This document shows, piece after piece, positions 13,335 to 26,132 of a stretch of DNA of 64,000 bases. The position numbers and the translations under genes were made by a program. The notes beneath the pieces were generated by a model. That model did no database searches. It was not told the DNA's origin and saw only the letters and a program-made list of their open reading frames with translations. The stretch covers positions 4,782,001 through 4,846,000 of the forward strand of contig JAZGTH010000087.1 in assembly GCA_036877525.1 (NCBI GenBank), read 5' to 3'. The DNA is from Chromobotia macracanthus. Its lineage: Eukaryota > Chordata > Actinopteri > Cypriniformes > Botiidae. Each line of letters starts with the position of its first letter. Positions within the stretch are counted from its first letter, which is position 1.

Positions 13335-13552
13335 TGCTCCTGTTCCAACTTTTTTTGAAATGTGTTGCAAGAACCAAAATAGGAATTTTGTTTTTTTGAA
13401 GAAAAACCAATAAAAATCATGAGGAACACATTAAATAATGTGCTGTTGTATTGTCTGCAATGAAATACAAGTCAAAGTAAATTTAGAAATCACTACTTTC
13501 TTTTTTAATTTGTGTTTTCCATACTGTCCCAACTTTTTCTGATTTGGGGTTG
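13335..13552. repeat. Right IR/DR arm of the Tc1-like element
   Basis: This is the reverse complement of 11960-12178. It ends at GATTTGGGGTTG followed by the TA target dinucleotide. The inner core CTGTTCCAACTTTTTTTG lies near 13340 and the outer core ACTGTCCCAACTTTTTCTG near 13522-13541. Confidence 0.85.
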
Positions 13553-13924
13553 TATTACAACTATCCATATATCACTCAAACATGATAGTAGTGTAATTGC
13601 TTGTACAACAACACAGTAATAGTCTATTGCTGGTCAGACCATGAAAACACAGGCTGTTCTTTCTGCATCAAGCAGAATTAGGAAGATCTCCTGTGTGAAA
13701 AGCTTCTCTTTCTCTAAATAGCAGACACATTTCTTATGATCAAGGCATAAACCATCAAGAATAAAAGCATCTTGTGCTTGTTCTCTCAGTTAGAAGCTTC
13801 CACCCTGCAAACATAAATCAAATATCGCTGAAGCCTATAAAGGTTGAAAGGCCTTGTATTCCATGAGTTATATTTTACTCTTGACTCAGCAACACACTGA
13901 CAAATGTAGGCAATAGGCACACAT

Positions 13925-13955
<31 letters not shown>

Positions 13956-16900
13956 GATGATATATATATATATATATAGATGTATATAAAACAGCATGGT
14001 AAAACAACATCTAATCTAACCTTCTCTGAAGACTGCCACCCACTATTGCCCAAGGGAATTATGGGTATTTAGTGAATCCTCACACACCCGCCATGGCTTA
14101 AGGGCTGATTCATTCTTCCTGAGCTCTGACATCCTGCAGTAAGCCTGACCCCTCACACCCATAACCCTGCTTTGTTCTGCGGGATGCGACCCCATGACCC
14201 GCTCCTTCTTCTCACCTCCTCTCTCAGCCTCACTTTCAGAACTCCCCTGCCCTCCAAATTCCTGTACGAGGCTGAAACATGAGCCTGACCCAGTGAGCTC
14301 ATCGACAGGCGTAGACTTACAAAATAACTCAGAGGAACAAGAAAGAGAGAGTGTGAAGGATGGAATGTAGAAACAAAAGACAGGTTGGAAAGTGGTAGGA
14401 TCAGCTCCTGAGGGGTTAAGTTACATACAGCTAAAACTTGAGGAAACACAAAGGTACAGCTCTCACTCAGAGACAAATTCTTAGGACGCTGCATGTCTCA
14501 CAGGGAGACACTACATTAGTTATTTCAGGGTTCTCGTTTCCCCCGGATGGTATCTAAAACATACACAGTTCCAGAAGGCTCCCTTTGCCCTTCCTTGACC
14601 AAGAGGCTTCATTTGAAGTAAGTTGCTTTCACTTAATGATCAACTGCATAGATCTAAAGAAATTAAACTATGCTTCTCTCATGCAGGAAGTTTCTATAAC
14701 TTCTGTAAAAGTTTCTCTGGCCAAATTAGAGTACAATGCGTAATTACAAAATTTCATGCATTTGAAATGTATGGAAACAGTTATGGCAGAGCTTTGTAAT
14801 TTAGGACTAGCTGAGTCGGAGTAGGCTTTTAAAACTTTATTAACTGTTGTGTAATTGGCTGTACTTTTAATTATTTAGTCATATCATGTTTTTTCCAGAA
14901 CATTGCCTCTTGTGTTCTAATCACTTTCTAGCAGTTAACTTTCTAGTAGTTAGCATTTACTTGCACGTATGTGTGAAGGTGTGTGAACCTGTTCTGAAGT
15001 ATGTATGTTCTGCAACATGATTTCATTAGTATTTATAGGGATTTGGATATAAAGTGAGGTTCTAGCATGCATATGCTTTTTGTTTGCTAGGCTTCAACTT
15101 ACATACTTTAGAGACATATCAACGTTTACAAATCTTGTATGAATCAGTGATTCATAAAATTAATTCTTGGAACCATTGGTTGATTTTCTTATGTGTATGT
15201 GTTTAATACTGTCTTTTTAATTACATATTCACCTAATTTTATATTATTATAGAGGTTTATTTGTTATGCGCAAGTCTGGTCAGAACAGAACAGTGACATA
15301 GTGACAGCACACACACATACTAGTAAATGATTAAACATACATTAACGTTACACCCTAACATCCATAACACTTACTTTTTATACTTATTAACCTTAAATAA
15401 GTTAAATACATTCAGCCAAATAGTTCAAATGACTTCCGCTTTGCAGTGTGGATTTTATTTATAAATATATTTGCTATTAAATATGGTCTTAAGTAATAAG
15501 TCCCACTATGGGATGTACTGTACTCGTTCACCAGTGGAACCCTCAAAAAAGTTTTAGAAATTTTAATTTTGACTTCTTATGAACAATTCTGACAAAATGC
15601 TTATTAGGTTTTTATTATGCTTTATAATATGTAGATAGCATATGTTTTACTGTCTAAACAAAAGCACAAGAATGTATGTGTACACAAATACTTTAGAAAA
15701 CAAAATATATTGTGTGTGTAGTGTACAGGTTGGGTGTAACTGTTTTTAAGAGCCACAGATAAAATCCCAGAGTCACAAATATCAAAATAGTTTGAAGAAC
15801 ATGTTTAAACATAACAAAATGATGATGTCATCTTGCTAAATTTGCGGTTCAGAGTTCTCAGGATTGTGAGTCATAATGTTTATGTCTGAAACAGTAATGA
15901 ATATAGAATAGTTGAAAAACACTTATTGCTTGACAATTCTATTATTACATTATATTTCATTATTAATATATTATATTAATATTATATATTGTAGGGATTA
16001 TCCCACTAAATAAACTGTATATTCTGATGTAACTATCTTATTTAAACTTGTCATTCACAAAGATTTACACACCCTCAGATCTCTTGTACTTATAGTAATA
16101 TATTTTTTGGTTTCAGCTACCGATAATTGTGCACTGTAGTACTCTGAACTGTGTTTTATATGGCTTACCATCTTCAAATCCATTTTAAAGAGATACCTTA
16201 TAATTATCCAGAATTTAATAATATTCCCCTAAATTAACCAGACTAAAATAAAGACTAAAATCAGCACAGAAAGTCTGAAGACTCCGTCTGGACCTGTTTA
16301 TTATTAGCAGCAGGATAACATGCCTCGTGGAGAAAAAACAAACAAACAAAAGACATATATTACAAATTTCAAATAAAACTTTCCTTAGTCACATTCTAGC
16401 CTAATAAATCTTTGCCTAATACAGATTTGTGCTTGAAGCAATTAGTGTACTGTATTTAAATTGTCTGCTATTTTTATAACATTATCAGAGATTTCGCTTG
16501 TTTGAAAGAAGTTATATTCAGCCTAATTTTGACACAACATTGCAGCTTTACTGTGTTTAGCAGTGAAGAGAGCCCTCACATATTTTTGTGTGTGTGGTCA
16601 TATCTGCACCAGAAAAAGGATAATACGGTTCATGAATTTGATGTTTTATAAAGCAGGATCTAGCCCGAAAGCATGGCTCAAGTACACAGAGGACGATGTC
16701 ACATCACAAAATGTAAGCACAAGCAAGAGACTGTTCAAAAGTTCTAAAGCCACAGGAAAAATAGTAGACTTCTAAAGTCTAGAAATACATTACGTCTCAA
16801 GATGACTGCCAATCTCTCGCGCTAGGAAAAAAATAAACAGTGTGAGGAGTGGACTAATATAATTAAGCTAAAGTGCGGAGTAGGGTGTTCATTTAATTAA

Positions 16901-17201
16901 GTCAGCCATGCTTGTTCTTCAACCACCATCAATCATTACAACTGACAGGCCATGTGGCACTTGGTTTGTTACTCCTCTTAATGCTGAGTTAAGATGTTAT
17001 CACAAATATGAGCCATGTTTTCAATACACAGCAGTTTGTCTGAATTACTAATGTCTTAAAGCAGGGACTAAGGGGTTGGGGGCAGCAGCTGTTTTTTCTT
17101 CCACTTTTTTATGTCTTTCATTTTGAAATAAAAAACAGTGATTGTGAAAAATATGAGTAAATTTGTATTTTATAAAGTATTACTGTAACATCACAAGGCA
17201 C

Positions 17202-17206
<5 letters not shown>
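13553..17206. other. Gene-free AT-rich intergenic DNA
   Basis: No recognised exon. A microsatellite sits at 13928-13978. The frame of about 113 residues at 14153-14494 (minus) has no family resemblance and no splice context. Two GC-richer patches (about 14090-14300) have no identifiable content. Confidence 0.5.
13928..13978. repeat. Compound (CA)n-(TA)n microsatellite
   Basis: About 14 CA units run from 13928 to 13955, followed after GATGA by about nine TA units (13961-13978). Confidence 0.95.

Positions 17207-17281
<75 letters not shown>
17207..17281. repeat. (TA)n microsatellite, about 37 units
   Basis: An uninterrupted alternating AT tract of about 75 bases. It translates as alternating Tyr-Ile on both strands, which accounts for the spurious frames in this place. 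Such tracts can extrude cruciforms and are length-unstable. Confidence 0.97.
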
Positions 17282-17284
<3 letters not shown>

Positions 17285-17640
17285 TACTGTGCAAAAGTCT
17301 TAAGCACATCAGTATTTACATACCCAAAAATGGTTTTAAGCAAGTTATTTATATATTTTGTTGTAGTGTCAGTAGGAATTATAAGATTACATTTCCAAAC
17401 ATTCTTTTTGCTATTAATTGTAATAATCCAGTGAGATTTCTGTATGCACAAGGAGAGTGACAACAGCCAGTGCTCCACAGAGAGATCTGTAGGGGTTAAG
17501 AGATTTTATTGATAAATAAAATCTATTTATGTCATTATTTTTGAAAGCATCCCCACTTTACAGCATTTTTAAACAAGCTCATAGCACTGTAGCTTTACAG
17601 GCAGGTTTCCTCAAGCGTCTTGGAGACGCTGCCAAACGTC
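17282..17640. mobile_element. Probable DNA-transposon remnant beside the TA tract
   Basis: The sequence starts ACAGTACTGTGCAAAAGTCT and later contains GAAAGCATCCCCACTTTACA followed by GCATTTTTAAACAAGC. Both resemble parts of a common fish non-autonomous DNA element whose ends I recall as CAGTACTGTGCAAAAGTCTTAGGCAC and whose interior has CTTTACAGCATTTTT near the other end. The right-hand inverted repeat is too eroded for me to place, so the right boundary is approximate. A related TTGTGCAAAAGTCTGAGAAC motif occurs at about 21586. Confidence 0.4.
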
Positions 17641-18193
17641 TGAAAATACTCTAAAATTATTATATCCTTAAAGTAATGCTATTAATATTAACATTATTTT
17701 TATTATTATTATTATTGATATTGATGTTATTTTATTTCATACAAATACACCATCTGTTGAGTCTCTTTACAATAGCACATATGCAATAATTAATGGGATA
17801 GAAACTGCAAAAAATGAAGTAAGGAAAACTAGATGGAACATTTGTGAAAATAGTATTCTCATTTATGAAATAGTATTTTAATTGCTGATGTCAGTGATGT
17901 GCCCTCAGTCTGAGGAATTGACTGGGACTTAATGGTAGCTGATGAGTTTAAGATGCTTATATTATTATCATTATAATCTATATGTGAATCTTGCAGATAG
18001 CAATAAAAGTTTTCTAAAGTTTGGTAAAAAAAAAACAGAATTATGACCCAACAACATTAATTCTCTTTAACCTGAATCCCATTAACTTGTTAAAGACTTA
18101 ATTTGTCTTAGTTTCTTTTGATGTCTTTCTTTTAAACCCATGACAGAGATTATCTAAGTAAAGCATTTAGATAATATGAATCCATGTATTTTG

Positions 18194-19241
18194 CAGTGTT
18201 GAGGAAGCTACTCTGAAACTGTTGTTTGACAAGCTACAAACTACTCATAAGTTAAACTAGTTAAGACACAGTTAAGCTACCCTTCTGAAAAGTAGTAAGT
18301 TACACTACAAGTTACTATGAAAAAGTAGCAAGCAACATTGAAACTAATTTGATTTTTTTTACATGACATTGTATTTTACAAATAGATGAAAAAATTAATA
18401 ATTGTTAAATTGAGTGAATGTTTTAGGTAAACGATTTGGGGTTTAAAACAATATAATGCATTACAATAATGATTTAAAAGATCATTGTTTTATTTTGTAA
18501 ACTATCATGAATATATGATAAATGTGTGGTCAATTTAATACATTTAAGGATATTTGGTGATGTAGATTATAAATGCAACAGGTGCTGTAAAGTGAGGGTC
18601 ATGAAGTCTGTTATTGTAGTAGGTTCTTGACTTTCTAAGAGACACGCACTTATACTGACACTGTCTTTCACGTCTTTCTTATGAAATGTATTACTGTGTT
18701 ATGAATGAGTGGCCTTTCAAAACTATATCTCTCTATATTGCACTTCATTGACTTTAAATGCATTTTACATTTTACCTCAGAAAACATTACGTAGCAATGT
18801 TTATAAATCTGATTATTCTGATTCTCAATGATTATAACATTACAGACAAAAGAAAGACAAAAGTGTTTGAAATATAATTTCAACACTAAAAATCTTATCG
18901 TAAGATATCAAAACCATTAAAAAAATCTTTTCTCAGTGAACCGTAAAGCCACAAGATGTGTGATATAACAAAAGATGGTGATAATGCACAATTTTAGTTT
19001 TTGCCCTAGTAATAAGAGTGATGCTGTGTTGCTTCAAAGCATTGCATCAAAGCATTGCTGGTTTGTCAAAACACAAAACAAAATGTAGCTTTTGGGCACA
19101 CTATATTGCTATTTGCTGGAAAATGTATTTATGTACTGGAAAAGCTACTGTTTTAAATGTAACAGAGCCACTGTCAAGCTACTGCATAATGTAGTTAAGT
19201 TAGTAGCCTCGCTATTTATGGTTAGCTTCTCTCCAACACTG
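18194..19241. mobile_element. hAT-type MITE with 8-bp target duplication
   Basis: The left end is CAGTGTTGAGGAAGCTACT. The right end, ...AGCTTCTCTCCAACACTG, is its inverted counterpart (CAGTGTTGGAGAGAAGCTA), so the terminal repeats begin with the hAT-like CAGTG. GTATTTTG (18186-18193) precedes the left end and GTATTATG (19242-19249) follows the right end, an 8-bp duplication with one mismatch, which is the size hAT elements make. Subterminal AGCTAC / GTAGC words recur near both ends. The 1.05-kb interior carries only short random frames, so it is non-autonomous. Confidence 0.75.
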
Positions 19242-19249
19242 GTATTATG

Positions 19250-22200
19250 ACATTCTGGATACATTTCAACTGAGGTTGGGCCTAGCTTTTTCCTCTGTGG
19301 CCCTCACCTGTGCATGCTACTTTTCATTTTATCATAATTACAATACTATGCTAAGCTGATGACCTGGATGTGGTAGGGTCCAGAAAGAAACTGATCACCT
19401 CACACTTCTTGTGCCCTTTGGAGCAGTGGTCATAGTGAACGGGCAATGTTCTCTGAAAAGAGGGTGTGGATGTGAATCACTGCTGTTTTTGGCCTCTGAA
19501 AGCAGAGGGATTTCTTTTCAGACACAATTCACACCACTGGGTCAGTCTTTCCAATGGGTCTGAAGATTCGAAGGAACCTGTAGTATAAGGTCCATGGTAA
19601 GAATGGGGCATCCATCCCACCTCAGCTTACTGAGCTCATTCAAACCTTTTCCCCTGCTAAAGCAGTTCTCTAATTAGGAACACACTGAACACATGCTGTA
19701 TTCCTTTCCCCCCATTTTTCTGTTCCTTTTTTCTTCACTCTTGGAGGGAGAACCACACGTTTCTCCTGGAACAGCGCAGACAGCTGTCAAAATAACAACT
19801 TCTTCAAAGCATAGTCAAATAACGGCTAGTCATATATTTTTGTTGTTATTTAAATCCAAGACCAATAAGCAAAGCGCAGGAGAAGAGCTAGTATATTGAA
19901 GGAGTACTGTTGTGATCAAGGCTAAAGGAAAGACAACCGCATACCCAAGATGTTCTTCTCACATAGACATATGGAGAATATTAAGGATTTTTTGTAGATG
20001 TTGACATTGAAACCCTTGTGAAACTTGAGTCAGAATGACAGCAGCTCTAGGTCTCAGAATGTCTTCCACACATTGTTTCTGATACACTTTATTTGTGTAT
20101 CACCTAATAAAACACATGCACACAGTTCTCAGTGACCACATGTTGACCATGTGAGTCAGCTTCTATGTATTTGCTGCTCACATTCTTACTGACTGCATTT
20201 GGAAATATAGTTTGTATTCACGTACCTGATTGATGAAACTAGAGTGCATGTTATACTGAATCCATTGCCTTTGGAGATGTAGAAGAAAAAATACATATGG
20301 AGGTGAAATTACACTTGACAGTCTTAGGCTTTCCCTGGCACTATTTTTTTGTATTTGATTTAGTCTTCATTTCCATTTGTGGTGCAGACAGCCTTTTTTT
20401 TGGCTTTATCCAGTTATGTCTGGGTTTAGTTTGGTATGACGTGGGCTGTAGGGCTATAAAGCACATCACTGATGCCACCTGCAGTTTAAACAGAACTGAG
20501 TGACTGGCCCACTGTCAGAACTCTAGGGCAGTGGGACACTAATTGAAAACAAATTTGAGTTTAAACTCAGGCAGTTAACGCGGCTTTGCAGAAATGTGCA
20601 AACTGTGCAAACAGTAAAATGTTGTTTTTAGACTTGGGTTGCATATGTCGCTAAAGGGAACTTCTACATTTAAACTTTCCAGGCCAAGTTCTAAATGAGT
20701 CAGAACATCCAAGTGTCACCTACACAATAATGTCCCCTTCGTTTTGTAAGTACAAGCCTAATAAAAGTGTTTGCACAAAAATGAATATAATAGTTATTAT
20801 GTCTGTCAACATATATTGTTGTTTTATCTTAATTCCCAGAATTAATATAAAACCTAAGACTGCAAGACCTTCATCATTTTTAACTGGTCCTTTTATTTGT
20901 TAAAAATCCTGCTTGAACAGAATCTGTCAATGAAGTTCAGTTTAAACACATTAATACTAATAAGCAGCTCTGGAATGTTCACAGTCTCTAACTGTCACTG
21001 TATGACTCCACTTGACTGTGTTCATATCATTGATCCAGACCAGAATATGTGAGAGATGCAGAGTGGAAGTGGAGCAGGGAACAGAATTTGCCTGGAGCAA
21101 AAAAAATTTGTGTGAAGTTAGGACATAATTTTCTCCCACAAACATAAGCAAAGCAAGGTGTGCAGTTATGTTATTTTGTCTGTAGTGTGGAGTGGGTTTT
21201 TGAAAGTCAGAGCGTCTGTGTTTTCTTATGTTCCAGGGTTGCTCAGGGTGGCATTTTTTAATACATTGTGAGCCTAAGTTAGTTGTAGAGACCACTGAAG
21301 GAAAAATAATAAAAGCAGTATTTGGTGTGACTAACCTCTGGTTCTTAGCCACAGAATTGACATTGATGAGTTCAGTCAATTCTGTGTGGCTCATATTGTG
21401 TGTTGTCAGACTCCTTGTTCATACAAAAATCTTTTGATTTTTACAGTTAATATTTTTTTTGAAAATCCATGTTGATCATTCCTACTGGCACACTGCAGCA
21501 AAATAAATAAATAAACATCTTAAAATTTTAAAGCATCTGATGTGATAAGACTTCTGAACAGTTCTGTAAATGAAAAGTGTGTTGTGCAAAAGTCTGAGAA
21601 CCTCTGGACTAATTTATTAAACATTTTTGTAATTTAAGTTATAGCCCATGCTATGTAGTTATAGTCCAGAATGTATCCAATGTAACTGAATTTATGTACC
21701 TTTTTGTAACAACGTACCTCTACAGTACTTGTAGGTATAAGAGAACAATATGCCAGGTTTGGGGAATAAAGGGGTAAAAACCTGGATAAATAATAAAAAA
21801 AGTATATATTTATACCGTATTTCTTAAATAGGGGTACTATTATTATTATTTACTATGCTATGCACAATCTTACGATTGGGAGCAAGTTAGCAAGAATATA
21901 CACTGCATACCTTTTTGTAATAACAGTATACCCATAAATATGCTGTGGGTATTTTTAACTATGGGGTACTCATTCTGCTTTTACAATACACATGATGGAG
22001 ATTACTGAACGTGAACTGGAAATCTGTAGAAATTAGACTATAAAGTCTTAACTGTAAAGTGTATTGCATACAGTTTATTTCAGCTGAAAATCACAGCAAA
22101 TAAAACACATATATATGTTACCACACATTACTTTATGTCAGTGCATTTATACCTTATGTTTTTTGACAGTAAGTGCAGCTTATTTTAGGTCATCCATGTT

Positions 22201-22269
22201 TCAAGGCAAGTGCAATAAAAAAAAAAACATTGCAATATTTTTCCCACAATTACTGTGCAAATATTCTGT
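19250..22269. other. Gene-free AT-rich intergenic DNA
   Basis: No exon recognised. The longest open frame (20957-21394 minus, 145 codons) has no domain I know and overlaps an equally open antisense frame. The fragment around 21586 carries a TTGTGCAAAAGTCTGAGA motif related to the element at 17282. Confidence 0.5.
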
Positions 22270-22410
22270 GTAGTTACAGGGTAGGTGTGACATCTGCAGG
22301 CTGTAAATTAAAGTGGTGCTTTGTTACCCCGTTTCTATGTAGTTACAGGGTAAGTGTACGGGATAAGTGTAATTTGCAGGCTGTAAATTAATATGGTGCT
22401 TGTTAAACCC
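22270..22410 (+). repeat. Direct duplication of about 65-70 bp
   Basis: Two adjacent copies share GTAGTTACAGGGTA and GCAGGCTGTAAATTAA...TGGTGCTT (first about 22270-22326, second about 22340-22406). The second copy has an extra TACGGGATAAGTG inserted. The motif looks like a short tandem unit of a cyprinid repeat; no coding role is visible. Confidence 0.65.
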
Positions 22411-25360
22411 TCGTTTTGCCGTTTGTTTTGTTATGTAGTTTGGTGTAATTTAAAAAAAAAATATACAAATACGATATCATTGACTCTGTAACCTTAACTG
22501 TAACTTTTCAAATGATATAGTCATGACAAAGAACCATGTTATTTTGTTCCTTTTTTGTTTGTTTACTTGTTTCTTTTGTCTGGCTTTGTGACGTATAAAC
22601 TGTATAAAGCTAACATGTTAGCTGACTGCTTTGTAACATGCTAGCTGACTAATCTCCTCCAGCTTGTAGATCCTACTCACTCTGGTCACAGTTCGACTTC
22701 TCTATGGATTTACCAACATTTTTGAGTGATGATGTGCCAAGTTCACTGTCCTCCATGGTGAGGTCTGTCTTTCGTTTGTTTCTTTCTGTCTTAGGTTGCT
22801 ATTCTTTGGTTTGTTTGCTTGAGAATCAGGCCTGCTGGGAAGAAGCACAGCATTTGTTCAGCTGGGCCGCGATGAGATCTTATAGCTTGGCTGTGATCCT
22901 CTTTGGGATGGTAGGAGCTTCTTTCAGGGTGCATGCTTCAATTTCAGACCTTTAGCACATTGCCTTGCAATTGTTGAGTAGAATAACTTTTTGGAGGAAC
23001 TGTTTCTTTTTAAATATGTTAAAAATATTAGTGAAATAATATGCTTGAGTTTTCAGTTTATTCAACTGCTGTAAAAAGTACTCAGAAACACTCTCTGATG
23101 CTTATTCATATTCCTCATGTTGTGATGTTCAAAGTCTTTGATGTGGCTTAAAGAACATTCCCTAATAGTAAAACCTGAGAAAATTGAAAGAATCCATTCT
23201 ACATATGTCATGGTTGAAAAAAGTTGACAACATTCACACTTGTATCTAGATCTTCTCAAGTATAAGATGTAAATCTGTATTTCTGCTTCTTGAGAGTCTG
23301 TGTGGAAATTATTTCTTGTAACGCAGCAACAAAGACAAAGAGATTAGCTGCAAATTAAGCTAAGAATTTATATTTTGGACACAGAAAAGCAAGGTGCTTG
23401 ACATTTCCCGTGAAATGAAGCAAACATTACTACAGTGCATGTTCTTTATCTCATTCTTTATCACATACATATACATGTACATATACTAGTACACGTTTAC
23501 TAGTACAAAGACTTTAAGTTCAAGCTTCTGACTAAAACAAACATCTGCTACTCCTTTTCCTTGTATATTATCACAGTTATATATACAGTAGCCAACAGTA
23601 ATGCCCGACAAAGGTAAACTGAAATATTCACCTTTTATTCAAACATACTATTAAAGATGTATTAAATATTTTGTGTGCATGTTCATAGTTGGAGTATAGT
23701 TGGAGTGCTTGGAGTATAAACTGAAGCTCAGCTTTGAGAAGAATATAGGGAGGCTTGGCAAATTATTTTACACAACACATCTTTTACACAAAAATTAAAA
23801 CAATTATCCTAATTATTCAGATTATCCGGAGATCACTTTTTGACACTACACTCTAAAAACATTGTTTTAAATAGACTGTTTACTAGTTTTTGAAAGGTTC
23901 TTTAACAATATGTCTTTCTGAAGAACTTTTGTTTTGAAATGGATCGGGAAAGGGTTCTTAGTCCCACTTCTCTTTTTAAGTTTGTGAAAGGTTATCAGTC
24001 ATTTTGAAGCTGCATTCTGACTGATTGTCACTCGTGTGCCACTGACTCAAATGTTGTCCTGAGCCACCTGCAGACTAACAACAGAAACAGGTAAGCTTCA
24101 TACCATTTATAATAATATATTTTATGGTTATCCAATGCAATTTATGAAAATCTTGTAAATCATTTATCCTTATATATGTTCATCTTAGTTTTCCCTTAGC
24201 AGAATGTGGTACATGTATTTATGTTTTGTTATTGAAATTTCAGAGTTTTGTACATTGGGAAATCCTGATATTCTGAGTAAATTTGCAGGGGACAGGAATT
24301 TATCGGAGCACTAAGCATCAAAAAATTAACAATTTAAGATATGATCTTTTAAGTTATTTTAGGTTTGCCAACCGTATTTTAGTGAACAAGGATGCAAATT
24401 GTCCCCTAAAAAGGGGAATAAATGAAGTAAAATGCTCAATTTATTGTGACGTAAATCTCCAATATAGATAAAAAAGGTGTTAACATGTTTGGGGAAGCTG
24501 CACAGCTCCTTGCGTCTGAAAAGGTGTGTGTGCACATTTGAGCAAGAAATATATCTGAAATGCAAAGTCTGACAGTGACATTTAACTGCATCATGCCTTA
24601 GTGTTTTGTTGATGTATCTTGTGTCTGTAAAGTATTTTGAGAAGTGAAGTTGTGTGTGTTTATATGGCAAATATACACATAAAAGTACTTGATTCAATTG
24701 CTCAGTATTGTCTGTTTTGTAGGTGAATCATGAAACAAGCTTTAAAAAGTTGGACATCTGTTCAGATCTGCAACTGGACCATGATTTAGTTAAATTTAGA
24801 CACATTCAAGGTGAGTCATGGGGTTTTATGAATGAATCTTTAATCAGACATTTACCTAGTTAAATGCCTAAACATTTATGCTGCATCAGTTAGCTCAACC
24901 AGAGCCCAACTGAGACTTCTGTCAAATCATATAATTGTTAACATAATATTTAAGTGGCCTCCCTAGTAACATCAGATTGTTTTGTCTTCATGTCTCATCA
25001 TCCGCGGACAACTGAGACCAACAGACACGGCTCCATCTCAGCTTTGGAACAAGATGCTCAGCCTTGTGCCACACCCATAGCCTGTGTCAACCAGAACATG
25101 ATGGGAATCTGCTATGATCACAAAATGCAACTTTGCATCCCAAGATAAATAACAACACTGGCAGACCCTACACCTAACTGAGGTGAAGGGCCAGAAACTC
25201 AAACATGATCTTCCCACATCAAAGACCAATGGAAGTAATATGCAACTGACACAGCCAACAATATAATTTTTTTATTATTTTTGCTGCTTGATTTACTGCC
25301 TGGTTGAATTCCTTCCTTTATAATTTTACAGCTTGGTTGTTTTTTAAAAACAGTATTCAT
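22411..25360. other. Gene-free AT-rich intergenic DNA
   Basis: No exon recognised. Repeat-like GGTTCT / TTCTAA words occur around 23850-23960 (ACTCTAAAAACATTGTTTTA, GGTTCTTTAACA) and are echoed around 25738-25880. They may mark the two sides of an old element, but I could not find matching inverted ends. Confidence 0.4.
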
Positions 25361-25399
25361 CTTCTATCTAAAAGCACAGCAGTGTTTTGTTAATGTGCC

Positions 25400-25500
25400 A
25401 GACAAGAACTGGCCCTCCTGTTTGAACCTGGTTTCTCCCAAGGTTTCTCCCTGCCACTGTTACCTTGCTCTACCTTGGCTTGCTCACTGAGAAACTATTT
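25400..25500 (+). repeat. Common cyprinid repeat segment
   Basis: The text ACTGGCCCTCCTGTTTGAAC then CTGGTTTCTCCCAAGGTTTC and TTGGCTTGCTCACTGAG matches in outline a segment I recall as extremely common in cyprinid genomes (ACTGGCCCCCGACTGAGCCTGGTTTCTCCC...). The family name and boundaries are not determinable here. Confidence 0.4.
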
Positions 25501-25737
25501 ATTTATTTATTAGACATATACTTTCATAATGTTGCTACAAATGCAGATAGTAATGTAAAATCAACATTTTGTAATATTATTTGTATTTTCACAATTTTCC
25601 TGTTTTTAAAATTGAATTGAATGTTATTTTACCCTGTAAAGAACGTGTCAGTGTTCTGCATTCACTGTCATTTGCATATGTTTCATATGTTCAGTTGTGA
25701 ATAAATACATATAACTCCCCTGACATTTGATGAATAC

Positions 25738-25880
25738 AAGGTTCTTTATAGAACCACTAATGTTCTATATAGCACTTTTAAAGGCAAGGTTATTTCTGGA
25801 ACCTTAAAGTGTTCTATTTAGTAACAAAAAGGGTTCTGCTATTGTTACAAGCTAAAAACCCTGTTTTGAACTATTTAGAA
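25738..25880. repeat. GGTTCT-rich repeat adjoining DIRS copy 1
   Basis: The words AGGTTCTTTATAGAACCACT, AATGTTCTATATAGCACTTTT, GGAACCTTAAAGTGTTCTAT and AAAAAGGGTTCT repeat at short intervals and form partial inverted pairs. This resembles a common fish interspersed repeat with TTCTATATAGCAC motifs. DIRS copy 1 begins directly after it. Confidence 0.4.
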
Positions 25881-26132
25881 CGTCTCAGGTTACGTATGTA
25901 ACCCTGTTCCCTGAGATGGGGAACGAGACGCTGCGCCAACTTGATGCTACGTGGAAAAGCGCTTCAGGCGTGCCCAAGTCTGAACATGTGTAAAACCAGG
26001 CCTATTCATAGGCAAGTTCAAGGTCAAGTGACATTGCGCGCCACAAAGCCTTTAAAAAGCGCCTGCAAAATATGTCATTAGCTTAGATCTGAAGAAAGGT
26101 CGTAGAGGCTAGACCGAGATGTGGCGAAGCGA

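Larger units (their letters stand above)
11960..13552 (-). mobile_element. Complete but inactive Tc1-like transposon
   Basis: The element begins CAACCCCAAATCAGAAAAAG and ends with the reverse complement, with the TA target dinucleotide at both edges (11958-11959 and 13553-13554). The terminal inverted repeats are about 219 bp (roughly 11960-12178 and 13335-13552). Each contains two direct copies of a core AAAAAGTTGGGACAGTA / AAAAAGTTGGAACAGTA at its outer and inner ends, an IR/DR arrangement like that of Sleeping Beauty-type fish Tc1 elements. Length is 1593 bp. A broken transposase frame runs on the minus strand between the repeats. Both arms are still very similar, so the insertion is only moderately old. 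Confidence 0.92.

Noticed and set aside
17118..17478. Open frames with long Tyr-Ile runs
   Set aside because: They are translations of the (TA)n microsatellite.
20957..21437. 145-codon minus frame and overlapping plus frame
   Set aside because: Both strands are open over the same bases, no domain is recognised, and no splice or promoter context is seen.
24283..24697. Short frames on both strands around 24.3-24.7 kb
   Set aside because: No similarity to known families and no gene context; consistent with chance.
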